From positions 1-64,000 of IMG/VR virus record IMGVR_UViG_3300025849_000010: a stretch of DNA of 64,000 nt; one strand, given 5' to 3'. The stretch comes from a virus. The notes beneath the pieces were generated by a model. It was not told where the DNA came from and made no database searches. It was given only the letters and a program-made list of their open reading frames with translations. Below are positions 51,755-61,300 of this stretch, piece by piece. The translations under genes and the position numbers were made by a program. Each line of letters opens with the position of its first letter. The stretch's first letter is position 1.

Positions 51755-52366
51755 TTAGACCTCACTTCCGCCACTTAGACTTTGAATTCTAACTGTATAA
51801 TCAATTTGAATAAGTCTGTTCAGTGACTTTTGTACTGGGTGGAAAATAACATGAGTAACAAGTAAGTTATCGCCTGTAGTGCGCTTTGCTTTTAGACCAA
51901 GTTCGTCAAATACAAATAATGCTTCGGTATCGGTAGAGTTATCAAAAGCATCTTGACCTTCTGGTTCGCCGTAGTCTAGTAAACAACTTACAACAATATC
52001 AGTATAATTAACACCGGTAACATGGCGAGTTTCAATTCTGTTTCTTAGCGGGTCAGTGTTTTCAGTACTGCGATCGTCAACAACCTTACTAAATGTTTGA
52101 TTGTACAAACTTGCATTGGTTCCTGTTGAGTTAGGAGTTAAGTAAGTGATAATGCCTGTTGGGTCAACCGCAGTTCCTCCATTACCAAAGCTCATTTCAT
52201 ATATGTTACCTTGGCCAGCATTAGCAATACTTTCAGCTAACGCAATACTCATGTTCTCATAGTGAATAGCATTTCGCTTATTCACATAGACTTCCTTAGT
52301 TTCCGGATCATATATTTTAATATGCCCTTCTACGTGTATCCCACTCGGTTCATTAATTTTTGTCAT
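51755..52366 (-). CDS. virion structural protein
   Basis: A 203-residue protein: HVEGHIKIYDPETKEVYVNKRNAIHYENMSIALAES is a pattern I recall in marine T4-like phages as a structural protein next to fibres. Predicted beta-rich and soluble. An AATAAATA box lies 21 nt before its start. It opens a transcript carrying the collar and S74 fibres. Confidence 0.7.
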   Translation of the reverse strand: MTKINEPSGIHVEGHIKIYDPETKEVYVNKRNAIHYENMSIALAESIANAGQGNIYEMSFGNGGTAVDPTGIITYLTPNSTGTNASLYNQTFSKVVDDRSTENTDPLRNRIETRHVTGVNYTDIVVSCLLDYGEPEGQDAFDNSTDTEALFVFDELGLKAKRTTGDNLLVTHVIFHPVQKSLNRLIQIDYTVRIQSLSGGSEV

Positions 52367-52387
52367 ATTTTTCTCTCTACCATATTG

Positions 52388-52395
52388 TATTTATT
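52388..52395 (-). promoter_or_regulatory. late-promoter box for the collar and S74 fibre genes
   Basis: AATAAATA on the minus strand, then CAATATGG, about 21 nt before the start at 52366; it lies inside the stop-codon region of the giant gene. Confidence 0.55.
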
Positions 52396-55300
52396 TAGGA
52401 AACGAAACTGTTTGGGCACGTAAGAACTTGCCTATTGCATTTTCTGTATCTGATAAACTTTCTCCACGATTCTGCCATATTACACCCTGTTTACGCTTGA
52501 TTACTATCTTTGCGCCTACTTTTGGAGCAACTGTTAAACGCACAGACGGTGTTCCATTAACACTAAAATCTGCAGGTAACCCGCTGTCACCTAACGGACT
52601 TAGCTGGTCTTTGTCTGGGTTATATAATGTGCATGGCGCTTTGTTCATTCTCTTACCCTCTACAAAAACTTCAATATCATCTGCTTGTCCATATGTCTCA
52701 GGAATTGATGTTGCAGTTGGGTCAAATTCGTTATTTCTGTTCCAACCGTTGTTTGCTCTTACTGTAGCTGTATTTAACTTCGGAGTGTATGGAAGCGAAT
52801 ATTCTTGTGTTATTCCGTCACCGTAAAATACTTCAGTAAGCTCTGTGTCAAGATAATCAATTGTTAAACTCTTACCTTGATTTAGAACTTCTGTCGCAGC
52901 ATGATAAATTTCTTTAGTAGCAGTGCCATACGTTCCTCTTCTTAGTTGTGATAGTATATTTCCTTCTTTCTTCATGTACTCAATACGTTCTGATCCAACG
53001 AATATAATTCCTGGAACGTTTTGTCTTACAATTGGATCGTCTAATACACTAGCATCATCTACCTCAATACTGCTGTCATACCAATTTAGTAATGTAGTTA
53101 ACTTTGTTGACTTTTCAGTATTAACTGCTTTGTAATGAGTTCTATTCAAGTTATCAGTAAACTGTCTAAATGCAAAACTCTTTTCAACTGGATCATAATC
53201 AAATATAACAATACTAAATGTATCAGTGCTGTTAATATTACGAGCAATATCAACTTGTACTGCGGTGCCGCCTTCGATTAGTGTGTAATCTCTGTGAGGA
53301 GTTAACAAAGAACCGTTGATTGCAACTAGTACGTAGTTTGCATTTGAAACTGGTGTGCTTAGAAGAATAATTCCGGCATTGCCTGCAACACTACTACGGT
53401 ACCATTTGCTTGCAGGAGTTAATGTACGTCTACTTAGTACGCTCTTAGATTTATGCTGAGTGTCAAACACATCAGTGTTGTAAAAACTCATAATCATCAA
53501 GTTTGTGCCGCTCGGTAATGCAGTAGGAGTTACTAACTTTCCGTTCATCACATAGTATTGTGCATTTGTCATGATGAATACTTTTATCTCTTGACCTAAT
53601 TTAAGTTTACCAGCAATGAAAGCAATTGTGTTAGATCCAAAATCAATTTGGTAATCAACCCCTAGTTCTTTAATTATACCGTCTACATAAACTTCTGTGT
53701 GTCCTGAACTAAACTCGCCATATTCAAAGTCACTTAGGTCAACTTGAAAGTCGTCTGCGCCGTTAGCTGTAAACACCTGTGTGTATCCGCCATTTAACAT
53801 TTTGTCATCAGCAAATACTACTAAGAAGTTAGCACTTGGAGAAGCACCATACGGAGTGTCATCAAGATCAAACTGTGTTGTACTACCGTCAGCTGTTTCT
53901 AGCTGCTTTTGTATGTAACTATAATCTGGAGACTCGTCGTTATATACTGTGTATTTGATGTCAGCGTTAGTTGGCGGAGTTGGATCAAAATCTAGACCTA
54001 GTCTGTTAGATTCTTGGTAAGAATCATCTGTTACAAGCAATCTTGGCTTAACTCGTTTGCCATTAACTGTTGCAAATACTCTTAGGTCTTTAGTATATTT
54101 CAATGGAGTAATAAATTCGCTTGTACTTCCGTCGCCAGTAAATCCGTCAATTAAAATAATATCATTGCCGTTTGTACCAAATGTCATAATAGTAACAACA
54201 TCGTTTACGCTTGGTACTGTATTCAATATTATAGTTTTACCTGGATTAATCAGGTAATCATTTAACGACTGTATATTAACATCTAACTCTGCTACTTCAC
54301 TAGTTAGCAATGTTTTTTGTGGTTGCAAAGTAGATAGTTCTGTTGTATAATCACTAATAGCTATAGATAGTTGTGATTCAGTTTCTACTAGTGCAGCAAG
54401 GTCTACTGTTTCTTGACTAAACTGACTATTGTAACCCGACAACTGACCTTGCAGAACACTAATCTGGCTTAGTAAACTAGCTAGCTGACTTTCGTAAGTA
54501 GGACTCTGAGGACTAAGCGATGCAACCTGTGACTCTAATGAAGCAATTTGAGACTGTGTAAAGAGTATACTATTTTCAATTGCATCTAGTAACGACTGCT
54601 GATTGATTATTTCAACTGCAATGTCATCTAATTGTGTTTCTAATGGAGCAATTAATACCTGTAGTTCGTCAATTCTAGACGAAACTATAGTAAGCTGTTC
54701 TTCTTTAATAGCCTTGTTACTTTCGTATGCTGTTAAGAAGTCAGTGTACGCTGCAAAGTTTGGAGTATACTGATACTGGTTTGGACGCAGGATCTTATTA
54801 TTAACTTTTATTATTAGCGCATCTTTACTTTGCGGATCTGCAATATAAGCAAAACTCTTAGTGCTTCCATCTGCTACGTAACTAATGCTGTTAATCTGTG
54901 GGCCGCCACTACGTGACAAGCTATAAACAAACATGTCAATAGATTCCGAAACGTGCCCCGGAACTTGCTCTTCTAAGCCGCCGCTTGTAGTTGGTGTAAC
55001 AAATCCGTCGCCATCCATTGTGATATCTTCTGGATTATACCCAGTAGCTTGAGCATATCCTAGATCGCCGCCGTTAACAATACTATCAATATCAACGCCT
55101 ACTGGGATGAAGCTGCCATCACTTGTTGATTTTCTTAAGATAACTTGTTCTTGTCCTGCATCACCTAATATAACACTTGACAAATTCTGTAACGGAATAG
55201 TAAAGTCTGTTGTTTCTCCGTCACCTGCAATAGTTTGCATTACTGCATTTGTATTCGTTATGCCTGTTCCTACATTCCAGTTAGTATCATCAATACGAAC

Positions 55301-58300
55301 TCCGTTTACATAAACGTTCCATATGTCATCAACCGCAGGTGCAGTTGCAAATGTATAAGTTAGCTCAGTAGCATCATTGTAAAGTGTGATATCTGTAAAT
55401 GTTTCGTCACTACCTTCCCAAGTTACGTTGTCCCAACTTGTTCCGTCTGTGCCCCAACCGCCTGAAGGTTCAAATCCAAAACCTGTTACGCTTACACCGC
55501 CATAGTCTACGCCTGTCATTAACGCAGCCGGGTCTTTTGCAAGTTGTCCAACAGTTGGGTTGTAATAATAGTTAATTCTATCATAGGCCCTTAAGAACGA
55601 AATGTCTTTTTTGTATTCAATAGTTAAAGTTTCGGTTGCTTCTGCTGCTATTAATATTTCTAAATGTCCGAACAACTTAGTTAGTCCGTCGACTTTAGTA
55701 GTAGCATTTCCTAAACTATATTCGCTGTCTAGCAATTCCTCGCCATTAATTTTAACAGTAGTTAAACCTTTTCTTAAATCAGCTGGCCACTTTAGCGCAA
55801 ATGTTGTTTGCACGCCTGTGCCTAAAAATGTTTCTGTAACATCTAAATTTAGTACTTCTGATTGACCTAGTGTCCTATCAAATTTAATTGTTATGTCGTT
55901 TTTACGAATTGTATTATTATCAATGATAGCAATAAGTGTAGCAGTTTCGCCTGTATCATCAACTGAGCCGTTAATAATTACATCAGGTCTTGAGTAATAC
56001 CCAGTTCCTGAATTAGTTACCACAACATTAGTGATTTTTCCGCCACTACCGATATATGCTTTAGCTGTTGCGCCGCGGCCGCCGCCACCGCTGATTGTTA
56101 ACTCAGGTGCTGTTTGATAACCTATACCGGCATTTTGTATTTGTATATCACTTACACCGTATGTGTGGTTATCTTTCCAACTCTGATCTGGATATATATC
56201 CAACGATGTATTTCCATCTAATACTAGATCGTTATTAAACACTTTAATGTTATTTGTTGATTTTAAATCAAAGTCAGTGGTTAGTGTGCTAACTACTTCA
56301 GTTTTGTTATAGCTACTTACAAATTCCCTTACTTTAGTTCTATATGGTTTTACTTCGTTGATGTAATCTTGATAAGAAGTTAAACTATCATTTTTATATG
56401 TAATTCTCTGTTCTAGTTCTCCTACATTGTGTTTTGCCTTTACAAAACTTGTTTTAAAGATCCAGTCAACTGGTGTCTGTTCAGTTAACACATAGCGAAC
56501 ACTGTTAAAGAATAAGTTGTTAAATTCTACTTGTAAGTTATCAATAAAGATATTATTACGGATAGCATCAAGAATGATTCTTGCTTCTTGAGTCGGAATA
56601 CTATCGTAGTTTACTTCTTCATAACTAATACCGTCATATCCTAATACGTTTTGATCAAAATCATATAATGCTGAACTTAATTCTATAGTTGCCTTTTCTC
56701 TTCCAACTACAGTATAGTTTAAGTTGATATCACTTTCATTAGTTTCATTATTTCTCTTTAATAGTAACCAAGTTCCGCTACTGCCGACATTGGTAATTTT
56801 TACTATTTGTCCAGGGCGCGGCGAAATATTTAATAATTGGTATGACCCGTCAATTAAGAAATCAATCGGTGTATTTGCAGTTACGCCAGATGAATACCAA
56901 TCTCTGTAAGTCCAGTAACTTGACACATCATACGATTGTATTCTAGTTAGCTGCCAGTTCTTGTTTCTAGTATCGTAAACATATAGTCCCCACTTGTTAG
57001 TATTATTAACGTTTGTACTTAGAACTGTATATTGTCTAACTACTGCATAAGTATCGTCTATATATCCAGTACCTGGGTTAACAATAGAGACGCTGTCTAT
57101 TCTACCAAATGCATCAATAGTTGCTTCTAATACTGCATCTTTACCTTGGCCTACTACCGTGATGTCCGGTGCTTGTAAATATCCTCTACCAGGATTGTCA
57201 ATAACAACATCTGTTATGTTGCCGTTTTCAATTCTTAAACTAATATCAGCAGTAGTAAGTTTACCAGTAGCAATAAAGTTTAACTCTAAGTCATCGGATA
57301 TTTCTATGTCAAACAGTTTTGATTCTGCTGTTGGTACTAATTCTTTCTCAAAGAACGGTGATATGTCGAAGTCGTCAACAAGTATGTTTTTAGAGAATAC
57401 ATAGTTAATGTATTCAATTGCTTGTTTCATTGCTTCGATTCTATTTTTAAACATGCCCTGTCTTGGCTTATTTAAAATACCGTAGCGTTGCTTTTCTCCT
57501 AGATTTGGATTTGGCACTGGATAACCATCAGTTGTAAATCCAACTAAACTATCATACCACTTTTTAATTAATAGGTCATTAGGTATACTAATATCTAAAC
57601 CTTCAGAGATAATTTGGTATTGTCTATGTATGTTAGTATCAGTTTTGTCTGTTGTCCAGAATCTAATATTAACTGCAATGTCTGCATCATTTAGATATTG
57701 TTTGGCATTATATAGTACAAAACTATTATTACTGGTTATTGCTATGTAGCTATATCCCTGTCCGCTCGGATCTTTAATTAGATTAGCAATAGACGCAACA
57801 TCGATTGCTCTTCCGTCTTTCTGAGGCACAGTTGTTTTATTTTTAACCCAGAACATATATTTGTTTGTAAATATTTTTGCTATCGGATCGTACTCTTTAG
57901 CAATTACATAAGAAGTATCTCCGTATTTTGATGTTCCGGTAATACCTAGTGCAGGGCCTTCGTCTGATGCAGATAGCTCATCGTATACACTTGGTTTGTA
58001 CTTTGAACTTACCCATTCGTACACATCAATACTGCCATATTGGTTTAATTTACTCCAATTGTTAGCTCTATATAATGCTGAGTTTTGATGATAGTTTACA
58101 AAGCGTGAAGTTGTTAAGTCCCACCATACATCGCCTACATTAGTTGCGTCCCAGGCTCCAACTTCATCAATGTTTACACTATCGTCACCAACAGTATAAA
58201 CTGCTGGATCCCAGAATGTTTTATATTTTATTTCTTGATCAGCAGGTCCTGCAATTTTTCCTTGTAAAGGATCAATAATGTCTAGTTCTTTTACTAACAC

Positions 58301-61300
58301 ATTTGTTCTAGTATTGTACAAGAACGCACTTTTAATTTTTGATACATCAGCCGGAGCAACTGCCTGTCTACGAGTATTCCAGCTAGTAACATTACTTGTT
58401 CTATAAAAGTCGATTATTGCGCCGTTTCTGTTGTTGTAGTTAGGCACACCTGCAATTACATGATTTTTATTTGCAAGAACATTTGTTCCTAGATTAATAA
58501 CATCTCTGTCAGCTAGTACAATTGAATCTTCGTAGGTAAACTTGCCGTCATATCTGTAGTATACATCTATTTTTCCTGTATCTTTAAATATGTTTGATAA
58601 GTGGGTTGCATTAGAGTCAAAAGTTGTATTATCCGATAGTGGAGTTCGTTCAACTTGATCTCCACGACGTGAACCTATAACTAGATTATTATCTGAAATA
58701 CTTACTTTGTTTCCAAATTCTTGATTTGCAGAAGATCTAACTTCAATCGTTTGCTCAATAACAAAATTAGCAGCATTACTTGACACAGCTTCTTGATTAT
58801 TTAGAACAAAAACTTTACCAGTATCAAGTTTGTCAACGCTGTCATATTTTGGCGAGCCAATTACTAGTGTTTGTGCATCTTCAGTTAAACTAATACTGTG
58901 TCCAAACACGTCTCCGGATGCATCGTTATCGCCAAGTGTGCTTGAAGATATCGTTTGTACAAGATTGTATACATCATTTTCGTAAGTATAAACAAATACC
59001 TTTCCGTAAACACCAGTAGTATCTACTGCAATTTCTTCCCAGTTAGGAGCTGCTGGAGCAGTACCAGCACTTGCTGTTGTTAATTTTTTCCAATATAGCC
59101 CATTATACTTAACTGCTTCATTGATAGCATAAGTTGCAGTATTAATATATTCGCCTTTAAAGTTTTCAACAATTGCACTGTTTGCAAAAGGCGCATTAAC
59201 TGTGAGTATGTTGCCGTTGTCTGATAATTCAACATCGACACCAAAGTCCATTGAAGCGTTAATTACTTCAACAGTGTTACTTCCAGTAGCAGCAAGGGGT
59301 AAAGACTTAGTAGGAGCCCATTGCCATTTGCCGCCTGTGCTTAGATTCCAGTCAAACACATAAACTTTACCAATACCGTCATGTCCAGGTGCCGACACAA
59401 ACATTCTGTAGTCTAACTTTCCTACTTCTTTAATAGTAATGTTTTCGCCAAAACGCTGACCCGGCTGTGGTTCAGGAGACTGCATAATAAACAATAAGTT
59501 AAAGTTGCCGCTGCCGGTTCTTACATATACCGACACCCAGCCTTGATTTGTAATACCTGATGTAGCTGTTGATTTTCCTTCAACTTCGTTGTAACCTAAT
59601 TCAACCCAATCGCTTACTAAGTTCGGCGGTGTAGCATTTAAACCGTTAACAATTGCTTTGTAGAATTTATCTTGGTAAACAACAACATCTTCTTGAACAT
59701 AATTTGCGCCGGCATTCCATTCGCCTGTAAAATATGTAGGAACATCGCTGGCATTTGGTACACCAACTGCTAAAAACTTTGTATCCGGAGACAGTGAAAG
59801 CACTTGTCCAAAGCCGCCGTATAATGGTGATGTTTCACTTACACCATAAGCTGGACTAAACTCTGTTTTGGTTAGCGATGTAGGAAGCTCAATGGTTTGT
59901 ATTAACCTATGTTCAGTTAAATCATTTGCTCTAGCATATACATATACTGCTGCATCTGAGGTTGTAATAACCTTTTGCAATACATCAGTATCTTGATCAC
60001 GCTGTTCTATACTTGTAGTCGAATATGCAGGATCACCTACTACAAAATCTCTATTATATCTGTCAACTGCCACACTTGTGCCGTATGTGCCAGTTGTATC
60101 AAAAGTATTTGAAATTATATTTTTCTGATAAACTTTATTTTTTTCTAATACTTTCCAGTTGTTGTTTATTCCATCAACCCAGACAAGCTCGCCTTGTGAA
60201 AAGCCGTCGATAGGAGTAATAACATTTATTTCGTTAGTATCTGAAATTCTAGCATGAACAAAATTGTAAAGAATTCCTTGACTGCTATCTTCAACTGTAA
60301 CATCGTCGTCTAGTTTCTTATCACTTTCAACTGTAACATCATAACTGTTAATTGATTTAATTTTATAGAATTTATCAACATCTGGGGAAACGTTCTTAAC
60401 GCCAATTACATCTCCAACTTCTGCAACAAGCAATTCGTTAGTTCTTAAAATAATGTCTGTGCCGCTGCCTCTTTTTGCCGACAACACATTTATTTTTGCA
60501 TCTTGCATTCTTAGTACGGTCCAAGAAGCATTATAGAAACTTACCCAAACAGTTGAGCCTACATTAAAATCATCAATATTTAATGCTGCAATGTCATCTA
60601 CGTATTTTACACTAAAATCAACATCATTTTCATCTACGTTGCCTGCTGTTCTAATAAAAGAAGGTATTTTAGTAGTAGCTTTGAACGGAGCATGATTGTA
60701 ACCGTCATATGTTACATACGCTTGATCCGGAGTATATCTATAAACCAAGTCAGTTGTATTAGAATCAATAACCGATACTAGCTCAAACGGCTGTGGTTCA
60801 AGTCTAACAAATTCTTCATCAATTTTATATTCAACTTCAACAAAGCTATCTACTGCGCCATAATCGCCTGATCTGATAGCCCACTCTTCATAAAAGTTAA
60901 GACTTTCTTTATCAGCTGCGCCGAGCTTGTCAAACATTTTGTTTAGTACATTTTTTGTACCTTTGTCAAGAATCATACCTTGATAAAACTTATACTGACT
61001 CACATCGTCATTAATAATGTTTTCTAGGTATCTGCGTTTTTGGTAACCAATGGTATGCTGTGCTAACCGCTGCTGCTCTGTGTCAAAGTTGTCTGTGTCT
61101 AGATCAAAGAAATCTGTAAACTGTTCGGCTCTGTAATCAAAGTTTGGAATTAAAGTACTTTGTTGAATTCCAGATAGGCGTTTCCAATTTTCTTCGTTAA
61201 ATACTTCTCCAGAAACTATTTTATCTTCTGCACTATAATAAAACTCTTTATGTTTTACTACGTCACCAATTTGGAACTGTGTAAACGGTGTCCAAGATTT